NCBI GenBank assembly: GCA_036478895.1
Contig: JAZGEV010000136.1
Span: forward strand, 1-22,311
Reading direction: 5' to 3'
Source: S010-17 sp036478895
GTDB taxonomy: Bacteria > Bacteroidota > Bacteroidia > Flavobacteriales > Flavobacteriaceae
Length of the DNA stretch: 22,311 bases
How positions within the stretch are numbered: the first letter of the stretch is position 1; every line of letters begins with the position of its first letter. The translations under genes were made by a program, and so were the position numbers. The notes under the pieces were generated by a model that made no database searches, was not told where the DNA came from, and saw nothing but the letters and a program-made list of their open reading frames with translations. Positions 1-7,964 of this stretch are shown here, one piece after another.

Positions 1-31
1 GATTTATATTAAGAGTAAACAAAACTAAGTA

Positions 32-460
32 ATGAACACAAATTCAGTTAAATTATTAAAACAAGATGATTTGGAACAAATCGTAAGATTAACCAAACAA
101 CTAAATCCAGATATATCAATAGTAGAATTGAAAAACAGGCAAACGAAAATGTTTAAATTTGATACTTATCATTGCTTTGGGTTTTTTGTAAATGGAAAAT
201 TAATTGGTGTTTCAAGTGGATGGATTACAGTTAGACTTTATTCAGATAAGCAGCTGGAGATAGATAATGTAATTATCGACAATTCCCTACAATCTAAAGG
301 TTATGGGAAACTATTTATGAACGAAATTGAAATATGGGCAAAAAATAATAACTGTAAAACAATAGAATTAAACACGTATGTTCAAAATGAAAAATCACAT
401 AAATTTTATTTTAATCAAGGTTTCCATATTTTAGGCTTTCATTTTCAAAAGCACCTATAA
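32..460 (+). CDS. GNAT family N-acetyltransferase
   Basis: A 142-residue single-domain protein of the GNAT fold, which transfers an acetyl group from acetyl-CoA to an amine; the substrate cannot be told. The acetyl-CoA pyrophosphate-binding motif is visible as QSKGYGK at residues 87-93 (Q-x-x-G-x-G), after the strand DNVIIDNSL. The usual C-terminal part follows: an acidic helix, the strand IELNTYVQN, and a helix with FYFNQGF, which matches the common 'A..FY...GF' element. Length is normal for the family. The ATG start lies 31 bases into the window, with no ribosome-binding site, as is usual in Bacteroidota. The next gene is on the opposite strand, so it appears to be a monocistron or the last gene of an operon that starts outside the window. 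Family call is secure; role unknown. Confidence 0.88.
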   Translation: MNTNSVKLLKQDDLEQIVRLTKQLNPDISIVELKNRQTKMFKFDTYHCFGFFVNGKLIGVSSGWITVRLYSDKQLEIDNVIIDNSLQSKGYGKLFMNEIEIWAKNNNCKTIELNTYVQNEKSHKFYFNQGFHILGFHFQKHL

Positions 461-482
461 AAAAGACTACAAAAAATATGGT

Positions 483-513
483 AAAAAAAATAAAGAAGCC
501 CTTTACTTCCTTT
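483..513 (-). terminator. Probable terminator of the feoAB-hydrolase operon
   Basis: Read on the minus strand, a stem AAAGGAAG/CTTCTTT (seven pairs with one bulged base) and a seven-base loop is followed by A and a run of eight T. It lies 82 bases beyond the hydrolase stop codon. On the plus strand no T-run follows, so it fits the minus-strand operon rather than the GNAT gene. The stem is AT-rich and only moderately stable. Confidence 0.5.
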
Positions 514-594
514 AAACAACACTTAGCGTATAAAATTAAGAAATAAGTATGGAACTATCTTAATTTCAAGAAAGTTATTACTAATGTCTTTATA

Positions 595-1356
595 TCACAT
601 CAAAAAAACCATCACATTAGTATAAAAATCGGTTGGATTTTCAGCGTGTAACCAATGACCAGCATTCTTAATTTCTTTAATGATGGCATTGGGAAAATGA
701 GCTTCAATTAACGATGCATCATGTGTAGAAATATATCCCGAATTCTCTCCTTTTAAAAATAAAACATCACCTTCAAAAATGGTGAAACTTGGTAAGGCTA
801 CGCCAACTTCTTCTACGTTTTCGGTTAAACTATCTAGATTAAAGCGATAATCGAGTACACCTTTTTCTTTCCAATACACATTTTTAAGTAAAAATTGACG
901 GATGCCAACCTCATCTATATATTTAGACAATACTACTTCTACATCTCTTCTTTTATTTATTGTTGAAAAATCAACGGCATTTAAAGCGTCCAAAATAACT
1001 TGATGATGTGCCGAATAATATCTAGGAGAAATATCGGCTACAATTAATTTTCCAATAGTATCAGGAAACGAGGTTGCAAATAACATGGCGGTTTTTCCGC
1101 CCATAGAATGACCAATGATATGCGGTTTTTCTAGTTGATGATGTGTAATGTAATACTCTAAATCTTCTACCATTAATTCATAGGTAAAATCATCCGTATG
1201 AAAACTACGACCGTGATTTCGTTGATCTATTAAATGTACTTCAAAATTAGCGGCAAATTTATTGGCTAATGTTTTCCAATTATCGCCCATTCCAAAATAA
1301 CCATGAATGATTATTAATGGTTTGCCTTTCCCTAAAATTTTTGAATGTAAAAGCAT
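595..1356 (-). CDS. Alpha/beta fold hydrolase (YbfF-like esterase family)
   Basis: A 253-residue alpha/beta hydrolase without a signal peptide, so probably cytoplasmic. The oxyanion motif HGYFGMGDNW is at residues 19-28, the nucleophile elbow GHSMGG has Ser84, and the catalytic His is in NAGHWLHAENP at His234. The acid is probably Asp109 in VADIS, after strand 6. The DxRNHGRS segment (residues 44-51) and overall layout resemble the YbfF group of short-chain acyl esterases; the true substrate is unknown. It begins 9 bases beyond the feoB stop codon on the same strand, so it is almost certainly co-transcribed with feoAB. No biochemical link to iron uptake is evident from the sequence, and the coupling may be only transcriptional. 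Confidence 0.88.
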   Translation of the reverse strand: MLLHSKILGKGKPLIIIHGYFGMGDNWKTLANKFAANFEVHLIDQRNHGRSFHTDDFTYELMVEDLEYYITHHQLEKPHIIGHSMGGKTAMLFATSFPDTIGKLIVADISPRYYSAHHQVILDALNAVDFSTINKRRDVEVVLSKYIDEVGIRQFLLKNVYWKEKGVLDYRFNLDSLTENVEEVGVALPSFTIFEGDVLFLKGENSGYISTHDASLIEAHFPNAIIKEIKNAGHWLHAENPTDFYTNVMVFLM

Positions 1357-1365
1357 TTTATAAAC

Positions 1366-3474
1366 CTAACTTAATAATTTAAACGTGATAAAAGCAGCCA
1401 AATAAGCCAAAGCAGTCATGCCAAAAAGTTGATACATTGGCCATTTCCAAGATTTCGTTTCTCGTTTAACAATGGCGAGTGTTCCCATACATTGCATCGC
1501 GAAAATATAGAAAACCATTAGAGACATTCCTGTTGGGAAATCGAATCGTTTTTTTCCTGTTGCAGGATTTATTTCTGCATGCATTCGTTCTATTATACCT
1601 TTGGTATTATCATCACTTTCTACACTATAAATGGTTGCTAATGTACCTACAAACACTTCACGCGCCGCAAATGAACTTATTAATGCTATACCTATCTTCC
1701 AATCGTAACCTAGAGGTTTTATAACTGGTTCTATCGTTTTTCCTAAAATTCCAATATATGAGTGTTCTAGTTTGTAAGACGCAACTTTTTGTTTATACTC
1801 GATTTTGGTTAAATTTATTCCGTCTAGTTTAACTTGTTTTTTAACAATTTCTTCAGCTTTTCCAAAAGTACTACTTGGTCCATACGATGCCATAAACCAT
1901 AAGATAATTGATATGGCTAAAATGATTTTTCCTGCGCCAAGTATAAAGGATTTCGTTTTCTCTAATATGGTGAAAAATAAATTTTTTAAAGATGGTAATT
2001 TGTAATTTGGCATTTCTATAATGAAATAACTTTTGTTTTTTACCTTAAGAAACTTATGCAAAATGTAAGCAGATAGAATTGCAGAACCAAATCCTATAAG
2101 GTATAAAGCCATCAAAGTTAAGCCTTGTAAACTAAAACCATAAACACGTTCTTTTGGAATAACCAAAGCAATTATAATAGCATAAACTGGAATTCTTGCC
2201 GCACATGTTGTTAATGGTGTTACTAAAATGGTAATTAAACGTTCTTTAAAGCCACTTATATTTCGCGTTGCCATAATTGCAGGAATGGCACAAGCTGTCC
2301 CCGAAATTAAAGGCACAACACTCTTTCCACTCATTCCAAAACGGCGCATAATCTTATCCATTAAAAAAACGACTCTACTCATATAACCAGTTTCTTCTAA
2401 AATGGCAACAAATAAAAACAGAATAACAATTTGAGGTATAAAAATAACAATGCCACCAATACCTGGTATGATTCCTTCGGTAAGTAAATTTGTAAGCATA
2501 CCATTTGGTAATTGACTTTTTGTCCAGCCACTTAGTTTTCCAAAAGTACTATCGATAAAATCCATTGGTATGGATGCAAAATCAAATACGGCTTGAAACA
2601 TTAACATTAAAATAGCGGCAAAAATCACATAACCAAAAATGCGATGTGTCAAAATTCGGTCTAGTTTTGCTCGTAAAGTTGTTGCTTTATTAACATCTAC
2701 TTTATAGACTTTTTTTAATATATCGTTAATTCTTGCATAACGAAAAACAGTTTCTTTGTGTTGTAATTTTGCTAATTTACCTTCATCTTCTCTAAAATGT
2801 TTTATAGCCTCTTGATCGGCTATAGAAAAAGGAGACAAATCATTACATTGCGTAATTAATAGCCACGCTTTATATGTTGAAAATTTTGGTAATTTTTGAC
2901 TCACTTCCAAAAAGAAATCAGCATCCATTCGTTTTGATATATCCGATAAAGAAGCAACATTTTTATATTTTGGATCTAGCAACGTCTTTTTTAAATTATC
3001 TAAACCACTATTTTTTCTAGCACTTAGTAAAACAACATCGGTTTGTAATTCTTTTTCTAATGAATCTACATCAATAAAAATACCTTTACGTTTCATTTGA
3101 TCGGACATGTTTATGACCAAAATCGTTGGAATTTTTAAATCCTTAACTTGTGAAAAAAGAAATAGATTTCGCTTTAAATTAACAACATCGGCAACAACAA
3201 TAACCACATCGGGAAAATCTTTATTCTCTTTATTGATAAGTGTTTCAAGGACAATACTTTCATCAATTGTATTTGGATTGATACTGTATGTGCCTGGTAA
3301 ATCTAGAATTTTTGCAGTTGCAGTTTCCGATAATTTACAAATGCCTTCTACTTTATCTACCGTAATGCCTGGATAATTTCCTACTTTTTGATTTAAACCT
3401 GTTAATTGATTAAACAAAGATGTTTTTCCAGTATTTGGATTACCTACTAAAGCTATTTTTAGTGACTTGCTCAT
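1366..3474 (-). CDS. feoB: Ferrous iron transport protein B (FeoB)
   Basis: A 702-residue inner-membrane ferrous iron transporter, full length for the family. The N-terminal G domain has G1 GNPNTGKT (11-18), G2 at the conserved Thr in GNYPGITVD (32-40), G3 DLPG (58-61), G4 NMSD (122-125) and a G5-like SARKNSG near 151. A helical linker leads to the polytopic membrane part with two Gate-type nucleoside-recognition regions. Typical FeoB segments include LEETGYMSRVVFLMD, MSGKSVVPLISG with the following TACAIPAIMATR, and SSFAAREVFVGTLATIY. The start ATG overlaps the feoA stop codon by four bases (ATGA), which implies translational coupling. FeoB takes Fe2+ into the cytoplasm, driven or gated by GTP hydrolysis, and FeoA is its small partner. 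Expression is probably iron-controlled through the sites in front of feoA. Confidence 0.98.
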   Translation of the reverse strand: MSKSLKIALVGNPNTGKTSLFNQLTGLNQKVGNYPGITVDKVEGICKLSETATAKILDLPGTYSINPNTIDESIVLETLINKENKDFPDVVIVVADVVNLKRNLFLFSQVKDLKIPTILVINMSDQMKRKGIFIDVDSLEKELQTDVVLLSARKNSGLDNLKKTLLDPKYKNVASLSDISKRMDADFFLEVSQKLPKFSTYKAWLLITQCNDLSPFSIADQEAIKHFREDEGKLAKLQHKETVFRYARINDILKKVYKVDVNKATTLRAKLDRILTHRIFGYVIFAAILMLMFQAVFDFASIPMDFIDSTFGKLSGWTKSQLPNGMLTNLLTEGIIPGIGGIVIFIPQIVILFLFVAILEETGYMSRVVFLMDKIMRRFGMSGKSVVPLISGTACAIPAIMATRNISGFKERLITILVTPLTTCAARIPVYAIIIALVIPKERVYGFSLQGLTLMALYLIGFGSAILSAYILHKFLKVKNKSYFIIEMPNYKLPSLKNLFFTILEKTKSFILGAGKIILAISIILWFMASYGPSSTFGKAEEIVKKQVKLDGINLTKIEYKQKVASYKLEHSYIGILGKTIEPVIKPLGYDWKIGIALISSFAAREVFVGTLATIYSVESDDNTKGIIERMHAEINPATGKKRFDFPTGMSLMVFYIFAMQCMGTLAIVKRETKSWKWPMYQLFGMTALAYLAAFITFKLLS

Positions 3475-3737
3475 GATTTCTTTTTCAAGATTTTACCGGT
3501 TTCACAAAGCAACACATTTTCTAGTTGTATTAAATTTGCTACTTCTCTACGGATTGCTAAATGCGTGCCATTAACAATGATATATAATGGGTCATTTAAT
3601 GGTGCAATTTGCACTAATTCTACTTCTTTTCCTGGCATACAACCCATTTCCAAAAGCTTTAAAGGAATATCGTTTAAACACACGTGTTTAATCATTCCTT
3701 TTTCTCCAATTTGTAAATGTGCTACTGTTTTATCCAA
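3471..3737 (-). CDS. feoA: Ferrous iron transport protein A (FeoA), TTG start
   Basis: An 88-residue SH3-like FeoA-domain protein that works with FeoB in Fe2+ import. Visible family features are the start LQIGEKGMIKHV, the turn LLEMGCMPGKEVELVQ and the end IVNGTHLAIRREVANLIQL. The reading frame opens with TTG: the in-frame codons upstream are AAG, ATA and then a TAA stop, so no ATG is available before residue 15 (MIKHV), and starting there would remove the first strand of the domain. TTG at 3735-3737 is therefore the best start. A 10-bp inverted repeat ends exactly at the first base of this codon, so start access or transcription initiation may be regulated. The stop codon overlaps the feoB ATG. 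Family assignment is firm; the start choice is strong inference. Confidence 0.94.
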   Translation of the reverse strand: MDKTVAHLQIGEKGMIKHVCLNDIPLKLLEMGCMPGKEVELVQIAPLNDPLYIIVNGTHLAIRREVANLIQLENVLLCETGKILKKKS

Positions 3738-3765
3738 CTTTATTTAGATTGATTATAAATAAAGT
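3737..3765 (-). promoter_or_regulatory. Perfect 10-bp inverted repeat abutting the feoA start
   Basis: ACTTTATTTA at 3737-3746 and TAAATAAAGT at 3756-3765 are exact reverse complements separated by 9 bases. The repeat ends on the first base of the feoA TTG codon, and its upstream half lies just downstream of a -7-like box, so it spans the expected transcription start. It could be an operator or, if the transcript starts upstream of it, a leader hairpin. Both arms are A/T-rich, so function is not proven. Confidence 0.5.
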
Positions 3766-3766
3766 G

Positions 3767-3774
3767 CGAAAGTA
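3767..3774 (-). promoter_or_regulatory. Putative feoA -7 promoter box (TACTTTCG)
   Basis: On the minus strand TACTTTCG matches the Bacteroidota -7 consensus TAnnTTTG at all fixed positions but one. It lies 29 bases upstream of the feoA start codon. No clear TTG -33 element is seen at the expected distance. Confidence 0.35.
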
Positions 3775-3791
3775 CTAAAAATGAATTAAAA

Positions 3792-3810
3792 AAAAGTGAT
3801 AATCATCATT
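3792..3810. promoter_or_regulatory. Fur-box-like sequence upstream of feoA
   Basis: Aligned to the classical 19-bp Fur consensus GATAATGATAATCATTATC, this stretch matches 14 of 19 positions; the core GATAATCATCATT at 3798-3810 matches 11 of 13. It sits where the -33 region of the feoA promoter is expected, which suits iron-dependent repression. A competing reading is that, on the minus strand, TGAT-GATT-ATCA followed by nine T is a weak terminator of the upstream transporter gene, whose stop codon is only three bases away. Fur recognition in this phylum may differ from the E. coli consensus. Confidence 0.4.
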
Positions 3811-3812
3811 TT

Positions 3813-6182
3813 TTAGTTTGATAAATCTTCTTTTGGTAGAATACTAATTTTTGGTTCTTTCATCGTTTTTTTATTGGCTAATTTATTTTCGAAAGCTAAT
3901 AATAATGCAGGTAGTAATACCAAATTAGAAACCATCGCAAACAATAAGGTTATTGAAACCAAGCCACCAAGTGCTATTGTGCCACCAAAACTAGAGAACA
4001 TAAAAATTAAGAAACCAAAAAATAAAACTATGGAAGTGTAAAACATACTTACACCTGTTTCTTTTAAGGCATTGTAAACCGAAATACGTACTTTCCAATT
4101 ATTGGCTTGCAATTCTTGTCTGTATTTTGCTAAAAAATGTATGGTATCATCTACCGATATTCCAAATGCAATACTAAACACCAAAATGGTTGATGGTTTT
4201 ATAGGAACACCTAAATACCCCATTAATCCTGCTGTAAATAGCAATGGCAATATGTTTGGAATTAAGGAGATTAATATCATTTTATACGATCTAAACATCC
4301 ACGCCATAAATAAGGCAATTAACAAAATGGCCAAACCTAAAGAAACGGCTAAATTATTCACCAAATAATTTGTTCCTTTTAAAAATACCAATGCTTTACC
4401 TGTTAAAGAGACTTTAAAGTGCTTTTCGGGAAAATGCTTTTTCACTTTGGCAGCTAATCGTTCCTCAATACGATCCATTTTATCGGTTCCAATATCTTTC
4501 ATATAAGTTGTCATACGTGTAAATTGACCCGTAGAATCAATAAAGCTAGATAACATATTTGAATTTGTTTTGGAATTTTTGGTGTATTCCAATATGAACG
4601 TTTTTTCTTGGCTTGTGGGTAATTGATAAAATTCTGGATTGCCATTATAAACGGCTTGTTTGGAATATTTTACTAGATTTAATACCGAAACCATAGGCGA
4701 CAACTCAGGTATTTCATCGATGACTTCTTCAATTTTTGCCATCCGTTTTAGGGTTGACAATTTCATCACACCTTTTGGTTTTTTTGTGTCAATTAGTATC
4801 TCTAAAGGCATAATACCACCAAACTCTTTTTCAAAAAATTTAATATCATGGTAGAATTCTTTTCCTTTGGGCATATCTTCAATTAAACTACCCGAAACGC
4901 GAATTAAATAAACGCCAATAATACTTACCACAACTAATATAAACGATGTGATAAAAATGGTGATTTTACGATTTTTAACCACATGCAACATCCAATCTAC
5001 AATATTTATCATCCATTTTTTATCGAGATGCTTTAAGTGTTTTTCTTTAGGGATTGGTAAAAAACTGTATAGTATTGGAATGATTAATAATGCCAATATA
5101 AAGATAGCCATAATGTTTAATGACGCTACAATACCAAATTCATTTAACATAGTACTTTTGGTAAATATGAAGGTTGCAAAACCACTTGCCGTGGTTAAAT
5201 TAGTCATTAATGTGGCATTCCCAATTTTGGAAATAACACGTTGTAGAGCGCGGCCTCTATTTTTATGATTTTTAATTTCTTGCTGATATTTATGAATTAA
5301 AAATACCGCATTGGGCACACCTATTACAATTATCAATGGCGGAATTAAAGCGGTTAAAATTGAGACTTCATAACCCAACCAGCCAATTATTCCAAATGCC
5401 CAAATAACACCAATACCTACAACTAAAAGTGTGATAAACGTAGCTCTAAAAGAACGAAAAAAGAAAAAGAATATTAAAGCTGTTATTCCTAAAGCTAGGA
5501 AAACAAATTTCCCCATTTCTTTGGTGATATTAGCCGAATTTAAAGTTCGAATGTAGGGCATTCCCGATGTATATACTTTGATGTTATTATCCTCTTCAAA
5601 AGTATCTATTATAGGAATGAGATTGTCTAGTATGAATTTAGCTCTTAAATCGGTATTTACAATGTCCTTTTTTATATAAATTGCTGTACGTATTGTTCCA
5701 GTTTCTTTATTGTAAAGTAAATTATTATAAAATGGCAACTTTGTAAACAGCTCTTCCTTTATTTGTAAAACATCAGCATCTTTCTTTGGCTTCTCTTTAA
5801 ATAACGGACTTGAAACAAATTTTTTAAGTTTTTTATTGGTTGTTAATTTTTTAATATCTGCTATAGAAACCACTGATGCTACTTCTGGGAAACTATCTAG
5901 TTTTTTAGCTAATGCTGTCCAACTATTAAATGTTTTGGCAGTAAAAAAACTTGAATCTTTTACAGCTAATATTATTAAATTTCCTTCATCACCAAAGATG
6001 GATACAAATTTATCATATTCAATATTTACGGCATGGTTATTTGGTAAAAGATTGGCTTCGGATCTTGAAAAATGAATATTTTTACTTTGTAAAAAAAAGA
6101 AATATGTAATAGCAAGAATAAACAATAAGATAATATATCTACCTCTTAAAATAACTCTAGCTACATGTGCCCAAAAATTCAT
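3813..6182 (-). CDS. RND/MMPL family transporter (two sterol-sensing-like domains)
   Basis: A 789-residue inner-membrane protein of the MMPL branch of the RND superfamily. Layout: TM1 near residues 13-30, a large periplasmic loop to about 215, five TM segments to about 375, TM7 near 405-428, a second large loop to about 620, then five TM segments to about 765 and a short Lys-rich cytoplasmic tail. In the second membrane block, SIAFGISVDDTIHFLAKY carries the D-D-T-I-H signature of this family's proton relay; the first block has the looser equivalent PNAVFLIHKY. The family moves lipids, hopanoids or hydrophobic compounds using proton motive force. No membrane-fusion protein or TolC gene is adjacent, unlike drug-efflux HAE1 operons, so export of a lipid-like substrate is a reasonable but unproven guess. 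It appears to be monocistronic. Confidence 0.88.
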   Translation of the reverse strand: MNFWAHVARVILRGRYIILLFILAITYFFFLQSKNIHFSRSEANLLPNNHAVNIEYDKFVSIFGDEGNLIILAVKDSSFFTAKTFNSWTALAKKLDSFPEVASVVSIADIKKLTTNKKLKKFVSSPLFKEKPKKDADVLQIKEELFTKLPFYNNLLYNKETGTIRTAIYIKKDIVNTDLRAKFILDNLIPIIDTFEEDNNIKVYTSGMPYIRTLNSANITKEMGKFVFLALGITALIFFFFFRSFRATFITLLVVGIGVIWAFGIIGWLGYEVSILTALIPPLIIVIGVPNAVFLIHKYQQEIKNHKNRGRALQRVISKIGNATLMTNLTTASGFATFIFTKSTMLNEFGIVASLNIMAIFILALLIIPILYSFLPIPKEKHLKHLDKKWMINIVDWMLHVVKNRKITIFITSFILVVVSIIGVYLIRVSGSLIEDMPKGKEFYHDIKFFEKEFGGIMPLEILIDTKKPKGVMKLSTLKRMAKIEEVIDEIPELSPMVSVLNLVKYSKQAVYNGNPEFYQLPTSQEKTFILEYTKNSKTNSNMLSSFIDSTGQFTRMTTYMKDIGTDKMDRIEERLAAKVKKHFPEKHFKVSLTGKALVFLKGTNYLVNNLAVSLGLAILLIALFMAWMFRSYKMILISLIPNILPLLFTAGLMGYLGVPIKPSTILVFSIAFGISVDDTIHFLAKYRQELQANNWKVRISVYNALKETGVSMFYTSIVLFFGFLIFMFSSFGGTIALGGLVSITLLFAMVSNLVLLPALLLAFENKLANKKTMKEPKISILPKEDLSN

Positions 6183-6205
6183 TCCTTGTTTTTTTGTGTT
6201 TAATG

Positions 6206-6213
6206 CAAAGATA
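6206..6213 (-). promoter_or_regulatory. Putative -7 box for the MMPL transporter (TATCTTTG)
   Basis: Exact match to TAnnTTTG on the minus strand, 23 bases upstream of the ATG at 6182. No convincing TTG -33 element lies at the usual distance, so the call rests on the -7 box and position only. Confidence 0.38.
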
Positions 6214-6265
6214 TTAAAATTTAGTATTCTTTATTAGTAAAACTAATTCAAAAAAAAGAGTTAAT

Positions 6266-6838
6266 TTAATAAAATTTATAGCCTAATGATAATTGGATTA
6301 CACCATTAGAAGCTCTTAAATCATCTGGAGTGTCTAAGACATTTGCAATACCTTGATAATATCTTAAATTAATATTCATTCCATCATCAATTTCATAACT
6401 TGCACCAACTGCAATACCATAATCAAAAACAGATGTCGTTTCTTTTAATTCTTCATATTCATATTCACCATCACTGGATTGGGCAAAAATTAAATAACCA
6501 AATTGAGGACCAAAATCTAAAGTAATTTCATTAGTTAAAAAATACTTCATCATAATAGGAGCAGTTACATAATGGTAATGATGTTTAATAATACTTTCTC
6601 CTTTTTTCTGATAGCCTTGCATTGAAAAAAGCAATTCTGGTTGAACAGAAAAAGCATCTGTTAGCGTAAATTCTGCTACAGCTCCAAAATGCATTGATGG
6701 TTTTATGGTTTTGTTATCAACATCACCGTAAAAAGTTGAGGCGTTTAAACCTACTTTAAGACCGTAATATGTTTGAGCATTAGTATTAACCGTTGTAAAT
6801 GCTATTAAGACTAAAAGAAAATAAAACTTATTAAACAT
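6266..6838 (-). CDS. Outer-membrane beta-barrel protein, PorT-like family
   Basis: A 190-residue protein with a clear Sec signal peptide (hydrophobic residues 5-18, cleavage probably after NTNA, before QTYYGLKVG). The mature part is made of alternating amphipathic strands rich in aromatic residues and glycine, for example YYGLKVGLNASTFYGD, FSVQPELLFSMQGYQKKG and ITLDFGPQFGYLI, and it ends with LGYKFY, the C-terminal aromatic expected for outer-membrane barrels. The predicted strand number fits an 8-strand barrel. This is the layout of the PorT/OMP beta-barrel 2 proteins that are very common in Bacteroidota; most have no assigned role. It lies alone, divergent from xerD, with its own promoter-like box. 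It should not be taken as the type IX secretion component PorT itself without a search. Confidence 0.82.
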   Translation of the reverse strand: MFNKFYFLLVLIAFTTVNTNAQTYYGLKVGLNASTFYGDVDNKTIKPSMHFGAVAEFTLTDAFSVQPELLFSMQGYQKKGESIIKHHYHYVTAPIMMKYFLTNEITLDFGPQFGYLIFAQSSDGEYEYEELKETTSVFDYGIAVGASYEIDDGMNINLRYYQGIANVLDTPDDLRASNGVIQLSLGYKFY

Positions 6839-6858
6839 AATATTTTGAGGATTTTATA

Positions 6859-6866
6859 CAAAAGTA
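6859..6866 (-). promoter_or_regulatory. Putative -7 box for the beta-barrel gene (TACTTTTG)
   Basis: Exact TAnnTTTG match on the minus strand, 20 bases upstream of the ATG at 6838. It sits in the 95-bp divergent spacer shared with xerD. No clear -33 TTG. Confidence 0.4.
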
Positions 6867-6878
6867 TTAAAAATATTT

Positions 6879-6886
6879 TAATTTTG
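6879..6886 (+). promoter_or_regulatory. Putative -7 box for xerD (TAATTTTG)
   Basis: Exact TAnnTTTG match on the plus strand, 47 bases before the xerD ATG. It is 13 bp from the oppositely oriented box of the beta-barrel gene, so the two promoters would be nearly back to back. No clear -33 TTG. Confidence 0.35.
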
Positions 6887-6933
6887 TGAAAATCGTACTG
6901 TTTAAAATATAAACATCATTGTAAATTATAAAT

Positions 6934-7830
6934 ATGAAATGGAAAAATGCTCTCTTTGATTACATTCTTTTTTTAAAAATTGAAAGAAGTTTATCTCAAA
7001 ACTCAATAGAAAGTTATAAAAGTGATGTCCTTAAACTTATCAAGTTTTTGGATTTGAACAAGACCATTGTTACGCCACTAAAAATTGATCAAGATACTAT
7101 TCAAGCTTTTGTTTATAGTGAGTCAAAAAAAATAAATGCCAGGTCTCAAGCGCGTTTAATATCAAGTTTACGAAGTTTTTTTAATTATTTAATTTTTGAA
7201 GATTATCGAAAATCAAACCCTACAGATTTAATTGAGTCACCAAAAATTGGCAGAAAATTACCCGATACAATTTCTACAGAAGAAATTGATTTAATTATTT
7301 CGCAAATAGACTTATCGCATCCGCAAGGAGAGCGTAATAGAGCCTTGTTAGAAATTTTATACAGTTGCGGTTTACGTGTTACGGAATTAATTACCTTACA
7401 ATTATCAGATTTGTTTTTTGAAGAAGGATTTATCCGAGTAATTGGAAAAGGAGACAAACAGCGTTTTGTGCCAATAAATGAGTACACCCAAAAAATAATA
7501 ACTATCTATATTAATTTGGTAAGAACCCATGAAAATCCAAAGAAAGGATTTGAAGATACTATTTTCCTTAACAGAAGAGGCAGACAGCTTACTAGAAATA
7601 TGATATTTATAATTATAAAAGACTTGACCTTAAAAGCGGGTATTGAAAAAAACATTTCGCCACATACTTTTAGACATTCTTTCGCCACTCATTTATTGGA
7701 GAATGGCGCAGATTTAAGAGCGATTCAACAAATGCTTGGGCACGAAAGTATTACGACAACCGAAATCTATATGCACGTAGATAGAACCTTTTTAAAAGGT
7801 GTTATGGAGAAATACCATCCCAGAAAATAG
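6934..7830 (+). CDS. xerD: Site-specific tyrosine recombinase XerD/XerC
   Basis: A 298-residue tyrosine recombinase of the Xer group, which resolves chromosome dimers at dif during cell division. The N-terminal SAM-like DNA-binding domain (about 1-95) contains the typical SLSQNSIESYKSDV. In the catalytic domain all active residues are present: Arg148 (GLRVTEL), Lys172 (GKGDKQR), His244 and Arg247 (HTFRHSFATHLL), His270 (MLGHES) and the nucleophile Tyr279 (TTEIYMHV). Length and spacing are those of housekeeping XerD rather than of integrases from mobile elements, and no element is adjacent. XerC and XerD cannot be separated with certainty without an alignment; XerD is the usual name for this protein in Flavobacteria. 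Confidence 0.93.
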   Translation: MKWKNALFDYILFLKIERSLSQNSIESYKSDVLKLIKFLDLNKTIVTPLKIDQDTIQAFVYSESKKINARSQARLISSLRSFFNYLIFEDYRKSNPTDLIESPKIGRKLPDTISTEEIDLIISQIDLSHPQGERNRALLEILYSCGLRVTELITLQLSDLFFEEGFIRVIGKGDKQRFVPINEYTQKIITIYINLVRTHENPKKGFEDTIFLNRRGRQLTRNMIFIIIKDLTLKAGIEKNISPHTFRHSFATHLLENGADLRAIQQMLGHESITTTEIYMHVDRTFLKGVMEKYHPRK

Positions 7831-7905
7831 TCTTTTAAACCAAAATTTTGTTTAACGTAGTAGAATTAGAACTAGTATTTAAATATTTACATATTGTAAA
7901 AAAAA

Positions 7906-7936
7906 GTCAGGACTTCATTTTGAGTGAAGCCCTGAC
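7906..7936 (-). terminator. Strong intrinsic terminator of htpG
   Basis: GTCAGGACTTCA (7906-7917) pairs with TGAAGCCCTGAC (7925-7936) with 11 of 12 bases matched and a 7-base loop. On the minus strand it is followed by eight T, 28 bases beyond the htpG stop. It may also slow xerD transcripts from the other side, where only a broken A/T tail follows. Confidence 0.88.
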
Positions 7937-7964
7937 AAATATTTTAAGAGAAACTAGATAAGCG

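Noticed and set aside
3107..3376. Plus-strand open frame inside feoB
   Set aside because: Antisense to the G domain of feoB; Ser/Thr-rich low-complexity translation typical of a shadow frame.
6233..6247. ATTAGT-aaa-ACTAAT hairpin between the beta-barrel gene and the MMPL transporter
   Set aside because: Six A/T-rich pairs with a three-base loop and no T-run on the minus side; not credible as a terminator.
6934..7830. Tyrosine recombinase considered as a mobile-element integrase
   Set aside because: Its length and motifs fit housekeeping XerD, and there are no element genes, att repeats or cargo nearby.
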